A DNA stretch of 64,000 nt from Mytilus edulis. Lineage: Eukaryota > Mollusca > Bivalvia > Mytilida > Mytilidae. Under the pieces are notes generated by a model. The model ran no database searches. It saw nothing but the letters and a program-made list of their open reading frames with translations, and was not told where the DNA came from. The stretch covers positions 67,830,502 through 67,894,501 of the forward strand of contig NC_092350.1 of NCBI RefSeq assembly GCF_963676685.1, written 5' to 3'. How positions within the stretch are numbered: the stretch's first letter is position 1; each line of letters opens with the position of its first letter. Position numbers and translations under genes: made by a program. Of the stretch, positions 23,501 to 33,945 are shown piece after piece.

Positions 23501-25230
23501 TTTAGGGGGAGGGGGGCATAGAAAATTTTGAAAACTAGAGGTTACATGGTTACTTTAGCTTGCACAAAGGTAAAAAAAGAGGGGAGCATTGTATAGATAA
23601 AATTCCAGGGATGGTTATTGTCTTATATGCAATGCAATGTAATGTTATGTGAACTTATGTCTATAGCACTGAACAGGACAAAGCGTTACTCATGCCAAGT
23701 ATTTCTTTTTTGGAAACAAATTAAAAAATTCTGCACAATTTTTCGATTATAGAGGAAATTTGCACATTTACTATATATCTTTATAAAGAATGTGTTTCTC
23801 TGTTGGTTATCTATTTCATTCAATATGATCCCATAAATCCCTTATTTCAAATATCTACACTATTTACCAGGGTATGCATTATTCGGGTTATAATAGAACG
23901 TTATGTAGCTGCTTGGAATAGTGTCACAATTTTTAAACGTGTAGTCTTGTCCGGCAGTACGGTATCCTTGTGTATTGTAGTTTGTGGCTAAACTCATCGG
24001 TAAAAATCCAAGAAAGATGTATGGTGACATTATGTTAACATTGGTAAGTTCTGGTCCTTGGTAGTTCGAATAACTGTTATAACCGAAGTAAAGAGTTGTC
24101 GAACTTTGATATGATAATAAGTTTTCTACAGTAACTTCTTTCTGTGTACCGCTACTCAATCGGATACGAGTTTTAGCAAATGTTCTGGTCGAGTACAACT
24201 TTGACATGTTAACTGCTGTCCCATATGATGCCTTTGAAATATATGTATACCCCCAACTTTCTTCAAAAGAACAGTATACTCTGATTGATTTATCATTATG
24301 ATAAACTGTATATTCTCCACTCTGATATCGGTTGTTTGCCTGGTATATCTCCTGACATGAACCTAGAATGTTTAAATATTTGAAAATTAAATACAATGTC
24401 TACATAATAAAGTTCATTTTGGACATGCTACAAACAACTACGGGTAACGGTAAGAACTTACAAAACAAAACTACATGCCTATTCATTTTGCTCATGTGTC
24501 TTACCGATGTTAAATTGATACCTTGTTTGTATTTACAAGAGCAACGCAATGAGTTCCATATGGAGCAGGATTCTGTTTACCTTTTGCAGAACCCGAGATC
24601 ATCTTGATTATTCGTGCGGTCATTTTGCTAAGACTTTAGTTCTTTTTTTTATTTTGTGTTTTGTGTAGAATGTGTATGTTTTAAGTTTTTCGTTTCTGTC
24701 ATGGCATTTTCAGCTAGTCTTATAGTTAACTATCCCTTTACTATCTCCTATCCCTCTCTTTTATAAATCCTTAAAACATATTTAAACATACCTATTGAAT
24801 ATTTATAACACTATTTCCAAATGTATCCGGACATTGATTCACAAAAATTAATAGATTTATTACATTGTATTGTAAATTCGTGTTTGAGTTCAAATATCCT
24901 TTGGAATCCTAATCCTCTCTTTTTTCGGAAGGATGTTTCATGTTCAATTAATCATAATGTTTACATCGGGATATTTCCATTTTAAGATATATATAAGGGG
25001 TCATGTATAGATGAAGAGGTTCGCCATATATTCTGGCGCCATTGTAGTTTGGTTTTCTTACCTGTTGTTTAATGAAGATGTTTTGAATGATTGATTGTTT
25101 TACTGTTGCTGATTAACACCACTTTCAACACGTTTGACTTTAAAACAAAGAAATACTCACTATATCCTTCTGAATACTGTATAATAGCTGACATCATGCA
25201 TATAATAACCAACAATAGCGGGATACACAT
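8582..25230 (-). CDS. Secreted GON-like + EGF domain protein, five exons
   Basis: Exons (minus strand): 25230-25161 signal peptide (MCIPLLLVIICMMSAI); 24362-23868 and 22449-22267 GON-like domain (SCQEIYQ, GEYTVY, VYCSF, FAKTRIRL, then PYIFLGFLP, FKNCD, and GGCGGY at the end); 13848-13735 one EGF domain with six Cys (CDGVNC, GGSC, CGC, GDRC); 8676-8582 a short tail (GWKYYTESYAGKKACVGC) ending in TAG. All internal introns are phase 1. The GON domain is known from the C-terminus of ADAMTS9/20-type proteins; here it lacks any protease part, so an extracellular matrix or binding role is inferred. The third intron (8.4 kb) holds the split retroelement and the 4.88-kb transposon. The last acceptor touches a MITE. 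The first four exons are firm; the last exon is less certain, and further exons between 13735 and 8676 cannot be excluded. Confidence 0.7.
8677..9421. mobile_element. 745-bp MITE, TA target duplication, abutting an exon
   Basis: TIRs CTGTGAAAGTACTTTAATTC and its inverse (..AAAAGTACTTTCACAG) extend about 55 bp with gaps; TA on both sides (8675-8676, 9422-9423). Interior repeats TTCGTGG/CCACGAA. No coding capacity. On the minus strand its terminal CTTTCACAG immediately precedes the last exon of the GON/EGF gene. Confidence 0.85.
9424..11036. other. Non-coding intron DNA
   Basis: Lies in the fourth intron of the GON/EGF gene. I see no exon or clear repeat apart from a small 11-bp hairpin near 10225-10250. 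Confidence 0.4.
11037..11165. repeat. Foldback repeat, partial copy
   Basis: Starts TAAGAAATGACTGTAATATT, then GAAGAAATAAAAT, TTGGTGCACACTGAATAACG, and a right arm CAGTATGCACCAC with TTATGTTATTTCG. Same family as 54490-54649. The outermost part of the right arm is missing. Confidence 0.65.
11525..11665. mobile_element. Probable MITE relic with CGCGAAAATAA words
   Basis: Left end TATTTTGGCGGTTTTAAAAC; right end CGCGAAAATAAACCGCTATA, roughly inverted. Looks like a diverged relative of the element at 5722, without a clean target duplication. Confidence 0.35.
13095..13320 (-). repeat. Short interspersed element, family S1
   Basis: Minus-strand copy: ATGTGGTATGAGTGTCAATG, TCCATCCAAGT, TGGCTCACACCGAACAGC, AGGGCCCCAAAAATTACTAG, AACGGTCTAATCTATATA. 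Other copies at 25795, 40864, 47279 and 57733. Non-coding; I cannot see a pol III promoter with certainty. Confidence 0.65.
14076..15213 (-). mobile_element. Penelope-like retroelement family A: 3' half (RT thumb + 3' tail)
   Basis: Minus strand. From 15211 the frame reads NTKIYDKRDDFSFPIVNYPF, then LSPSYGVYISQLVRFARVCN, and ends at 14714. This is the RT C-terminal (thumb) part. Then follows a 640-bp non-coding tail ending CTCAATTTTAT at about 14077. The N-terminal part of the same frame is at 20095-20904; between them lies the element 15214-20094. The 3' tail is shared with 5391, 27902 and 54108. No endonuclease domain is seen after the thumb, so the placement among Penelope-like elements is by RT motifs only. 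Confidence 0.75.
14714..15211 (-). pseudogene. Reverse transcriptase, C-terminal fragment
   Basis: Open for about 165 codons from the transposon junction to TAA at 14714. Motifs: PFLDGDVPLSPSYGVYISQL, VLDFSERNLCITEKLLHQG, LVKTFTKFYHRYKEIIRKYN. It continues exactly the frame that stops at the other junction (IYIINGKL). It is separated from its active-site part by 4.88 kb, so it cannot work as it stands. Confidence 0.8.
16255..16320 (+). repeat. Short interspersed element, family S2 (fragment)
   Basis: AAGATGTGGTATGATTGCCA, ATGAGACAACTGTCCACAAG, AGACCAAAATGA. Only the head is present. Lies inside the 4.88-kb transposon. Confidence 0.7.
18132..18320 (+). repeat. Short interspersed element, family S2
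   Basis: Fuller copy: GATGTGGTATGATTGCCAAT, GAGACCAAAATGACACAGAA, GTAACCGTACGGTCTCCAAC, AATGAGCAAAGCCCATACCG, GGCCCCGAAATGACAATGTG. Inserted in the 4.88-kb transposon; inverted copy at 53659-53765. Confidence 0.75.
20095..20904 (-). pseudogene. Reverse transcriptase, palm/fingers fragment
   Basis: About 270 codons from the Met at 20904 to the transposon border. RT motifs in order: YWLPKLHKKPYKYKFISSSS (fingers), QSFDFSTLYTTLPH (motif A, catalytic Asp), QVIGIPMETNCAPLIADLFL (motif B, where the usual GIPMG has Glu), FRYLDDILAL (motif C, catalytic DD), CPFLDLDIYIINGKL. The YLDD box and PFLD motif fit Penelope-like RTs. Three residues after GKL would come from the inserted transposon. Past the border the frame runs on through transposon sequence (..HTTYSRRRLMVV) without meaning. 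The upstream TGA and the insertion mark it as dead. Confidence 0.8.
20095..21035 (-). mobile_element. Penelope-like retroelement family A: 5' part (RT palm)
   Basis: Right-hand piece of the split element. The coding region is 20904-20095; homologous frame continues upstream (FYIEVLQKEITNSPTFQLTS) to about 21020, where a TGA replaces a likely Cys codon before RKFYIEV. The 5' limit is unclear. Confidence 0.7.
21302..21376. repeat. Perfect hairpin, 36-bp arms, 3-base loop
   Basis: Left arm 21302-21337 and right arm 21341-21376 are exact reverse complements; loop GTT. Arm begins TATATAGACAATAATAGTGC. A perfect foldback of this kind suggests a recent template switch, a hairpin RNA source, or an assembly artefact. 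Confidence 0.95.
22004..22215 (+). repeat. Dispersed repeat family R1
   Basis: ACCAGGTTTAATCCACCATT, CTGTACCAAGTCAGGAATAT, GACAGTTCTTCTCCATTCGT, TTTTCCTCGGAGTTCAGTAT. Plus-strand copy also at 34545-34725, inverted copy at 55865-56080. Lies just downstream (minus sense) of the second GON-like exon, in the intron. Confidence 0.7.
24540..24740 (+). repeat. Dispersed mussel-type repeat
   Basis: GAGTTCCATATGGAGCAGGA, CTGTTTACCTTTTGCAGAAC, CCGAGATCATCTTGA, then T-rich sequence. I recognise the CATATGGAGCAGGATCTG..CTTACCC..GAGATCA pattern as a common repeat in Mytilus. Sits in the first intron of the GON/EGF gene. Confidence 0.45.
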
Positions 25231-25794
25231 TCTTTAGATTGCCGGACTTTACCTTAAAAAAAATACGCGAGGAAAAATAATTTAAGAATCACAATAAATA
25301 AAGGTTCTCAAGTCAATACTGCTTAAAATCAATCATTCGTCGTTAAATCAGAAGTATAACTGTCGGCGAATTTCTCACGAGAACACACACTGTATGGTTG
25401 TTGTTTGCATTATGACACGTGGCAAACAATTAATGTTTGTTCAGGAAGACTAATTGAAATAATATTACAACAAACAATATGACAACATCACATTTTACCA
25501 AATTCAACGGTACGGTTTTCAACATCAACTATATAATTAGGAAATTAACAGAGAAAAGAAAACCAACAACACGAAAAGTGAATAGTACATGTTTTACTAT
25601 TTTGTAATACAATGAATTACAAACAAACACACACTTATTATCCTGGTATACAAAGGTGCTTGTATTTCTAAATTGTTTTTATTGTGATTTCATTCTACCA
25701 CTTTTTCATGAAGTATTGGGGTTCAGCAGTAAATTTTTTGCTATTATAGTCTTAATAACTTTGAAAACAAACAACTATGTCAATAGATATATAA

Positions 25795-25990
25795 AGATGT
25801 GGTATGAGTACCAATGAGATAATTCTGCATCCGAGTAACAATCTATAAAAAGTCAACCATTATAGACCAAAGTACGGCTTTCAACCCAGAGCCTTGGCTC
25901 ACACCGAACAGCAAGCAATTAAGGGCCCCAAATATTACTAGTGTAACACCATTTAAATGGGCAAAACCAACGGTCTAATCTTTATACAAG
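25795..25990 (+). repeat. Short interspersed element, family S1
   Basis: GATGTGGTATGAGTACCAAT, GAGCCTTGGCTCACACCGAA, CAGCAAGCAATTAAGGGCCC, AAACCAACGGTCTAATC. Same order as the copy at 13095 (inverted). Confidence 0.75.
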
Positions 25991-26102
25991 CGTAGGAAAA
26001 CTAAATGGCATATCAAAACTCTATGAACAAAGTTCATAAGCAAAAATGAATAATATGAATACAAGCAATGATTATTTATGTTTTATCCCTCGTTGCAACA
26101 AT

Positions 26103-26290
26103 AATCTCATCAACGATACAAGGCTTTTGATTTTGTATGCAAGACGTACGTTTTGCTTACAAAAGAAAAATCAGTGACGCTAGAATAAAGTGCCAACTGA
26201 GTAATAGTGAATCCGAAATTCCGATAGGTTTCGCCAAAGACAACTCAGGTCATCTATTTCTTGGGTATAAAATCTTTAGTATTGTAAATG
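26103..26290 (-). mobile_element. Retrozyme copy b (decayed)
   Basis: Minus strand, reading ATTTTATACCCAAGAA, TTCTAGCGTCACTGATTTTT, CTTTTGTAAGCAAAACGTAC. The hammerhead core is destroyed (CTGATTT; GAA replaced by AAA). Confidence 0.6.
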
Positions 26291-26883
26291 TTAGGTAATA
26301 TACGATAGCAAGTCACTTTGAACAAGCCATTAAACATGTTAAACATAACAAGGGACAGGTGGATGAGATTGCAGCTCAACAAAACATTTTTTTTTATCTT
26401 TGCTGGTACCTGCAAGTGTCTTAGCATTCTGTTTTCCTTTCAAAATTATGTTATTAATGTCTATTATAAAAACATGAAAAAGACGGATGGATTAGTGAAC
26501 CTTATTTTATATGAATATTGCCATAGTAAAATGATGGTTTCCAAAATATTAGTATGGGTGTGTCAGCGATTTGATCATATGTTATCGAAAAATCTTGATA
26601 AATGCAACTTATCTAATTTAAATGTTATATATAAACTCGACTCGACACATTTAATTCGTAAAAAGTATAAATAAATTTGCCTAAAATTTGGAACAATTAT
26701 TTTATCGCAACTTGTTTCATTCCAAAGCTTACAATTTTACAAGTAATATTTTGAAATTAAATAACTTTTTAACACTCTAATGTGCGCGTTTTTGGTGGCA
26801 TTCTGAAGTCGGATATTCTATTTTAACTTGTTATTTTGACAGGTTTATTTTAGTGTTAATTATCATCAATCGATTTCAGACTA

Positions 26884-27163
26884 TTAAGGTGGTACCCAAC
26901 ACCTTGACTAACATTTATTTGGCTCCTTTAATTTTCATAAAATTTTGACAAAATATTAACTTTGACACTTTGACAAAAGATAAAAATTTCAAAAAAATTG
27001 AGCCAACCAATTTATCAGAAAAATTGCACTGGTTATATAACATTTTGACAAACACTTATTTTGATCATTGAGAAGCTTAATATTCCCTTAACAACACAAC
27101 GTAATTAAAACGTTTAGCTGATTTTACAGAGTTATCTCCCTGTAGTGTTAGGTACCATCTTAA
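26884..27163. mobile_element. 280-bp MITE with TTAAGGTGGTACC ends
   Basis: Left TTAAGGTGGTACCCAACACC, right inverse of GGTACCATCTTAA following GTGTTA. AT-rich interior with no frame. A partial relative (ACAGAGTTATCTCCCCTTAT) is at 52138-52160. Confidence 0.7.
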
Positions 27164-27524
27164 ACAGCGGTATACTACTGTTACCTTTATTTAAACCTAT
27201 AATATTTCGTTAAAGCTTTTCAAATCACCAGTAACAGACATATTGTGTTTCTGATATCTGCTACTGTATAGAATAATAACAGTAATATATCGAAATAATA
27301 TGAGCATACTTTTGCAAAGCTTTATCAAAATCTATGCCAAAAACTTGTATACAAAGATGTTCAGAGAAAGGTGAAAGAGAAAAAGAGAAAGAGAAATAGT
27401 GGTATGAACCGAGAAAAATATTGCGTCTCTTGTATGTGTTTTTAAACCTGTTATAAGTTTTTATCTCTGTAATTGTGTGTACATTTTAAATAGAATTCTA
27501 CAGATAGGTTATGCTGCATAAGGT

Positions 27525-28965
27525 ACAACATAATGCATGCATAGGGTAATGCAAATTTGTAATTGTAATGCAAGGTAATACATTACATTTTTCCAAGTAA
27601 TTCCATGTAATGCGTAATGCAGAAATTTTTACATTACATGTAATTGAGTTAATGCATTACTTGAGAAAAAAGTTGTGTAATTTTATGCATTATATTGCAT
27701 TACATGGCATTACTTTTTTTGCGTACTATATATTTCCCAGATTGTTAGAGAATTAGTCAAAGTAAAATGCATATTGCTGGATAAATTAAGAACACACTAA
27801 TTTGGATATTGATTTATTTTTTTATTTGAAAAGCATGACTGTAAAAGTGTGTTATTGTTGTCAACACATCAATGAATACCTTGTATAAATGGAAAAATGA
27901 CCATGATAGTATGATACTAAACCCCTAACGGGAGGGATTGTACCTGATATTCATATGATGAAGACATAATCTTTCAATCAGTTTAATTGAGGTCTGGAGC
28001 TGGCATGTCAGTTAACTGCTAGTAGTCTGTTGTTATTTATGTATTATTGTCATTTTATTTATTTTCTTTTGTTACATCTTTTGACATCAGACTCGGACTT
28101 CTCTTGAACTGAATTTTAATGTGCGTATTGTTATTCTTTTACTTTTCTACATTGGCTAGAGGTATAGGGGGAGGGTTGAGATCTCATAAACATGTTTAAC
28201 CCCGCCGCAATTTTGCGCCTGTCCCAAGTCAGGAGCCTCTGGTCTTTGTTAGTCTTGTATGATTTTAAATTTTAGTTTCTTGTGTATAATTCGGAGTTTA
28301 GTATGACGTCCATTATCACTGTACTATTATGCATATTTTAGGGGCCAGCTGAAGGACACCTACGGGTGCGGGAATTCTCGCTACATTGAAGACCCATTGG
28401 TTGCCTTCGGCTGTTGTTTGCTCTATGGTCGGGTGGTTGTCGCTTTGACATATTCACCATTTCCTTTCTCAATTTTATTGTCATAAAACACTAATTACTT
28501 TGTTTTACAATCAATCTTTTTCATTATTTTGACACTTGGTTATAAATCAAGCTGTTTGTTTCTTGTTTAATTAGGTAAGAAATTCCCATTAAATACTTTT
28601 AACTGGAATTAATTTAAAAAATGTATATTCATAAAAGTGAAGTTAACATTAGTTGCAATAGATATTAAACTTCATTTCTGTATTTTCTTTTTAGAGAAAA
28701 GCCTTGTGATGTTGAAATGTAATAGTTGTATTGAATAGACTTTTTAATTGATACTTAAATTTTATATGTATATGCATATGCTAGAATATTTTGTTACTTC
28801 GTTTTGTTTTTCAAAATGTTTTGATTTGTTTTCACCCAATAATAAAATTTGCAAATGCAATGTGTAATTCATTCCATTACTTTGATAAATGAATGTAATT
28901 GTAATGTTTTGTCAAAGTAATTGTAATGAAATAAAATACATTGCAATGTAACTCGTCACATGCCT
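27525..28965. mobile_element. TAATG/CATTA-rich element, interrupted by a retroelement tail
   Basis: 27525-27730 and 28850-28950 are packed with TAATG and CATTA words in both orientations (e.g. ATTACATGTAATTGAGTTAA, GTAATGCAATGT-like runs). Such ends are reminiscent of some hAT-type non-autonomous elements, but no terminal repeat or duplication could be fixed. The family A retroelement tail 27902-28487 lies between. Confidence 0.45.
27902..28487 (+). mobile_element. Penelope-like family A, 3'-tail copy (inverted to 14076)
   Basis: Nearly identical by eye, over about 585 bp, to the reverse complement of 14076-14655: ATGATAGTATGATACTAAAC, GGTCTGGAGCTGGCATGTCA, GGGTTGAGATCTCATAAACA, CCCCGCCGCAATTTTGCGCC, ending CTCAATTTTAT. 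5'-truncated, so it contains only the 3'UTR. The high identity of the two copies suggests recent activity. Confidence 0.85.
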
Positions 28966-29930
28966 GACATGATGCAATTTAAAAGAAATTGGCGTACAAA
29001 GATTGGGGATCTTAACATAAAGAATGAATCCTATTTATTTCATTTTGTTAAACACCTGCTTCGGACAATTACATATTAAGACCCTCGATTACAAGTCATC
29101 AAATAATTTAATTAAATAAAATGGTTAAAAAAAATATGATTTTTATGTATGAACTTTAAAAATACAATTATGTATTACCACTTCGAAGTAAAAAAATCCG
29201 CTGTATCATTAGTCTGATTTCATTCGTAGTTCAATTGTTTAGATTCTGTCATAGACTCGAGTATTATCTGTCCAATTCAATACATTGCTACTGTTAAAGT
29301 AGTGGTAAAGGGCAAAACTTCTTACTCAGTGGATACCCTCCTGGCATTTCAAGCTGTATGTGGTTGTATGATGTTAGTCTAACAGAAAGTTAAATTTCCC
29401 TTATCAAAAAAGTTGATTCAGACACAAACGTTTAAAAAAGAAAATGAACAGTCGTTAATTTAGATTTCAATTCTTTTAAGTATTTGTATTGTAAAGAGAC
29501 GATATAATTTTCATGATATTACTAGATGGTTTTATTTATGATTAATAAAGGGTATTTAATGAATTGTAGAGCAATGTCAACAATACCAATTAAGACTAGA
29601 TTTAAAAAAAATAATCATGGTGATCAAGTAAATTAAGCCCGAAATAACATGAATAATATTGATCCAGGGAATCTATGGAGTAATATTAATTACATTTATT
29701 GATTTGGACTTGTTCTTCACAAGCACTCAGCATAACCTCTATTGAAAATATTCAAAATCAGTTCTATTTTTTTTAAAATTTTTGTCTACACAAAATGTCC
29801 GCAGACACTTCGATTAGGGAAGAAACACATCAAATATAAGAGGAGGACAATGACACAATCGAAACACCAAAATGCAACACGCATAGAAACACACTATGAT
29901 AAAACAGTGGCCCTTTTCCTTACTTGGTAC

Positions 29931-30443
29931 CATCTTCGGTAGCCAAGGGTAACGATCCACTCCCGCTCTCTTAACCCTTGGCGGATTGAGATAAAATTTC
30001 GGAGACACAAGGTAAGGATTTTTATTGGTTGCAGTCAAACCTCGCTGCATCCAATCAAAAAGCGCCTATATCATGATCACGTGTAAACGTAGAAAGTATT
30101 TGTAAACAATTAACACGTGTTTATTATGCAACAAGTCTTTACATCCCTAAACATGCAACTATATTAAGTGACAACTTGAATGTGTTTAATCAACCAATAG
30201 AAGTTCCTGTGTATGTTTCATGCACAAATGCATGAATGTTGACGTATATTTTCATTTCCGGCTTTACCAAGTGTGTAGAATCTAGACGCTACCGTGTGTT
30301 TACCTCCAAAATGCTTCCATTGGTCAATAATAATACATTCGGAATGGGCGTGATTTTCCGATTGATGGCGCAACATTTTTATCACAAATCCGCCAAGGGT
30401 GAAGAGAGCGAGAGTAAATCGTAACCCTTGGCTAGCGGAGATG
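29931..30443. mobile_element. 513-bp MITE with ~60-bp TIRs and 9-bp target duplication
   Basis: Left end CATCTTCGGTAGCCAAGGGT; right end, inverted, CATCTCCGCTAGCCAAGGGT; similarity continues to CTCTTaACCCTTGGCGGATT about 60 bp in. Flanked by ACTTGGTAC at 29922-29930 and 30444-30452. Long TIRs with a 9-bp duplication fit the Mutator (MULE) superfamily. No coding frame. Inserted into a dispersed repeat (..CTTACTTGGTACAGGACATT..GGTGGGTTGAACCTGG). Confidence 0.85.
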
Positions 30444-30654
30444 ACTTGGTACAGGACATTTTAAGAGAAAACGGTGGGTTGAACCTGGTTTTGTGGCTAG
30501 CCAAACCTCCCGCTTTTATGGCAATGTTAAATATAAAATTTATATGACAAAGTTAAATGACAGGACTGCAATACACATAAATGGAAGAACACACAGGACA
30601 GAGAAACACACAAATAAACAATACAATAATCCATTACAACAAGCTAATAGTTAT

Positions 30655-30935
30655 TAAAGATACCAGACTTATAATGTAATATGTCAGACGCGTTGTTCGT
30701 CTTTACTTGACTCATCAGTGACGCTCAGGTCAAAATAGCAAAGAAAGCCAAACAAAGATGAAAGCATTGATTAATGACCAAAAATTCAGAAAACTTGTGT
30801 CAAATACGGGGGAGGTTATCTACCTGGAATCTGAAAGCCCTTAGTATTTCGATTAATTCATACTTTTGTTAGCAGTAAATTAAAAAAATATATGACAATA
30901 CAGTTGATATACATGTTTACACTAACGTGGTGACT
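30655..30935 (-). mobile_element. Retrozyme copy c
   Basis: Minus strand; blocks TACTAAGGGCTTTC, GCCGTATTTG-like, TTAATCAATGCTTTCATC, GAGCGTCACTGATGAGTC present in order. Confidence 0.65.
30681..30724 (-). ncRNA. Hammerhead ribozyme relic, retrozyme copy c
   Basis: Core CTGATGA intact, stem II GTC/GAC with loop AAGTAAA, then GAA followed by an extra CA before ACGCGT. The 2-base insertion between A14 and stem III, and a weakened stem I, probably block cleavage. Confidence 0.7.
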
Positions 30936-31629
30936 AACTACATAATAAAAACGAACACATAAAAGCAACCTAAATCAGAAGGTAGAAACAACACAGCCGA
31001 ACAACGTATTATATGTTAACCGAATAGATAGACGCACAAAAGTGACGTAACATTTAAATGTTTACACATTTTCAAAAAAATAAAGAGTAGAGTTCAAGAT
31101 TAGGTTTGCAATACTGATATCATATGTATTAATATCAATGAAATTTACAATCATTTTTAACATAAAATAATGAATAAGTCACGTTCGGTAAATAAAAGAT
31201 CAAACGTCATAATGGCAAACCACAATATAAGACGTGATAAAAATGTTCTAAGTTTGTTTGTACAAAGCTCATCGTATGGATGAACCAATTCATGATGGTG
31301 TCCTTACAATTTAAGGAATGTTATTTTTAATCTGTCCTCGTCATATTTTGTTGGAGCTGTTTCTGCGTAATTATCACACTCATGTATATGAAGTCGTATA
31401 GTGTAAACTGACACGAATATAGGTATCAACTGAGATAAGTACACTCAATACGAATGCTGAAAAATAGGAAATTGATAAGTTGGAAGTTGAAGCCGTCCTG
31501 TTTGACATAGATTTTCGTGTGAAAGTGGCCAACAGTGTTGGTTAATTAACCTAATTGGTTTTAGATTTAATTTAGAAGAATGAATTGTCAATCTTATTAT
31601 GAGCTAGACATGTTAGAGGGATTTCCAGT

Positions 31630-31815
31630 TAAGGTACCAGAGTTATAATTCAGTACGCCATACGCGCGTGTCGTCTACATAAGACTCATCAGTGACGCTC
31701 ATATCAAAATATTTATAAAGCCAAACAAATACAAAGTTGAAGAGCATTGAGGATCCAAAATTCCAAAAAGATGTGCCAAATACGGCTTAAATAATCTATG
31801 CCTGGGATAAGAAAA
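31630..31815 (-). mobile_element. Retrozyme copy d (3' part)
   Basis: Minus strand; CAGGCATAGATTATTTAAGC, CCGTATTTGGCACATC, CTCAATGCTCTTCAACTTTG, then the hammerhead. Lacks the upstream half. Confidence 0.65.
31654..31698 (-). ncRNA. Hammerhead ribozyme, retrozyme copy d, one core change
   Basis: GCGTCA/TGGCGT stem I, core CTGATGA, stem II GTC/GAC with loop TTATGTA, then GAC (A14 changed to C), stem III ACGCGCGT, A17. Only A14 departs from consensus. Confidence 0.75.
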
Positions 31816-32257
31816 TGAGATGTGAAAATTAACTCTAAAAGAAGGCCCGATTGCAACTAATCGAGTTTTAAAGTAGATGTCAACGAAGGCTGTGTAAACA
31901 TATCACCTCAATTTTTAAACTTAATTTGAAGCAGGTTATCATATTTCTAAACTGAAACTAAAAATATTTTAATTGTAAAAATAAAATTTATTAACTCTTA
32001 TAAAGTTTTATGTACAATTCATGTAACAAAAACGTTTTGATCGTTTAATCTATTTAGCACTTTACTTTTCATAAGTAAGCAATCGACAATTAATGCTATA
32101 GAATTGAATTTAAAAATTTCCTTAATGACCGCGACAGTTAGATACGGAAATGATTCTACCATGCCATGTTCTGTTAAAAAGAATTTTGGTCCATAGTAGT
32201 CAATGCTTCTGTACTAACATGATGTATAACATACACTACCTGTAAAAAGAACATACG

Positions 32258-32367
32258 TTCCAGCCTATATAGGAAAAATTAGTTGACTTAGAAAAAGGGT
32301 TGAAGTAGATTTTTCCAGCCTATTTAGGAAAAATTAGTTGACTTAGAAAAAGGGTTGAAGTAGATTT
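32258..32367. repeat. Tandem duplication, two 55-bp units
   Basis: Units 32258-32312 and 32313-32367, one or two differences (CCTATATAGG versus CCTATTTAGG). Each contains TTGACTTAGAAAAAGGGTTG. A recent local duplication in non-coding DNA. Confidence 0.9.
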
Positions 32368-33746
32368 TTGTTATATCTCTCTTAAGAGTATTCCTTTTTT
32401 AATACCTATCCTTTTTTGGCAAGGGGGTGGTCATAGTATCAGATTACTGTAACACATAGGAAAGCATCTCCTGACGCAAACAATTATAAACTAAAAAAAA
32501 ATCATTGTAAAACGTTAATGTCTTACCTTTTGCAAGAATGAACCAATTTTGTGAATTGACAATAATCGGAAAGCTCACAAATAAAATGTTACATCTTAAT
32601 TGAACCTTTTGAAGAACAATGAATCCTTAAATCCCTAATACCATACGACAGTACAATTGATATAATCACTAACGCTGGATTCTATCATATCACTTATTTA
32701 CTTTAAACTAGGTTGAAATACTTATGCTTGTCGTTTTGCTCTGATAAATACATATCCCAAAGGATGACTGGAACTTAATTTGAAAAGCATGGTTTTTACA
32801 ATATGACAAAGAAAAACAATCATTTCAATTAGTCATGGTTTCCTTAACTGAACTCAAAGGATCAATCATAGCATATATATTAGTTAAAGCAACTGACAGT
32901 ATTGCAGTTAACGAAAAGAAAGAAAAAGAATTTCTAAATTAAACCACAACGACAAATTGTATATGACTTGATTGACGCTATAACCCCAAAACTAAAATAA
33001 ATGATCTGCAAAAAGATGTGTTCTTTCTATGTGACGTCATCAGGCATGGTCACAATAAGGAATTCAGAAGAAAGCAAAACAATCGACATCATAATAGGAT
33101 TTAAACCAATGCGATTAAACGAGTCACACGTTTATTAAAATTTTTAACACAATAAGTGCAGAAAGGGATAAATAAACGAACAATTAGAGAAATACACAAT
33201 ATTTTCCTGTAAAACTAATCAATGGGCACCATTCAAACAAAAGCAAATGACTTAGTATTGGTATGATCAAAATATCCTGTACCAATTAGTAATATGAAAA
33301 TTGTTATCAAATAGTTCGTTTATATGTGATTTGACGTTTGTTTTTGTTGCACTTCGTCGTTTCTGTTATTCCTCCGTTTTCCTCTTATAGTTGATACGTT
33401 TCCCTTGATTTTGATTCGTAACCCGAATTGTTTTTTTCTCAATCGATTTATGACTTCTGAACACCGATACACTACTGTTGACTTTATTTAGTCATAAGAT
33501 TATTATACCGTAATTTAACACAAGTCTGAATACAATCAAAATTAATTGACCTACAAAGTCGTAAGACCGTACTCATAACCGTAATAGACATAATCTATAC
33601 AAATACCAATCTTCATTTAATTTTGAAGTCTAGTGGTCTGTCATACCATTATTATTCCGTACATCAACACACAAGTTTGAAAACGTCAATTTAACTGCAA
33701 CATAGTAAGACGTGATGCGTCAATATTGATAGACATACTTTTGTGT

Positions 33747-33945
33747 TGACATGAATTGTCATTGATCTGGTTATATTTATGAATTTACTGTTTACCAAAA
33801 TATTCGCACTTTATTTGGCCTTTTTAACTTTTTTTGATTCAAGCGTCACTGATGGGTCTTTTGTAGACGAAACGCGCGTCTGGCGTACATACTAAATTAA
33901 GTCCTGGTTTCTATGATGAGTTCATTTATATATCTTTTATACCAC
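33747..33945 (+). mobile_element. Retrozyme copy e
   Basis: Plus strand; GACATGAATTGTCATTGATC, AATTTACTGTTTACCAA, CACTTTATTTGGCCTTTTTA, hammerhead, GTCCTGGTTTCTATGATGAG. Internal deletion between the two halves compared with copy f. Confidence 0.75.
33843..33886 (+). ncRNA. Hammerhead ribozyme, retrozyme copy e, one core change
   Basis: GCGTCA/TGGCGT stem I, CTGATGG (A9 to G), stem II GTC/GAC with loop TTTTGTA, GAA, ACGCGCGT, C17. Every other core base matches the hammerhead consensus. Confidence 0.8.

Noticed and set aside
26318-26674. 118-codon plus-strand frame
   Set aside because: No motif, low-complexity AT-rich composition, no splice or start context; best explained by chance.
14070-28490. 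The two long inverted tail copies (14076 and 27902) as terminal inverted repeats of a 14-kb element
   Set aside because: One copy continues directly into RT coding sequence and the other does not; they are independent retrocopies that happen to face each other.
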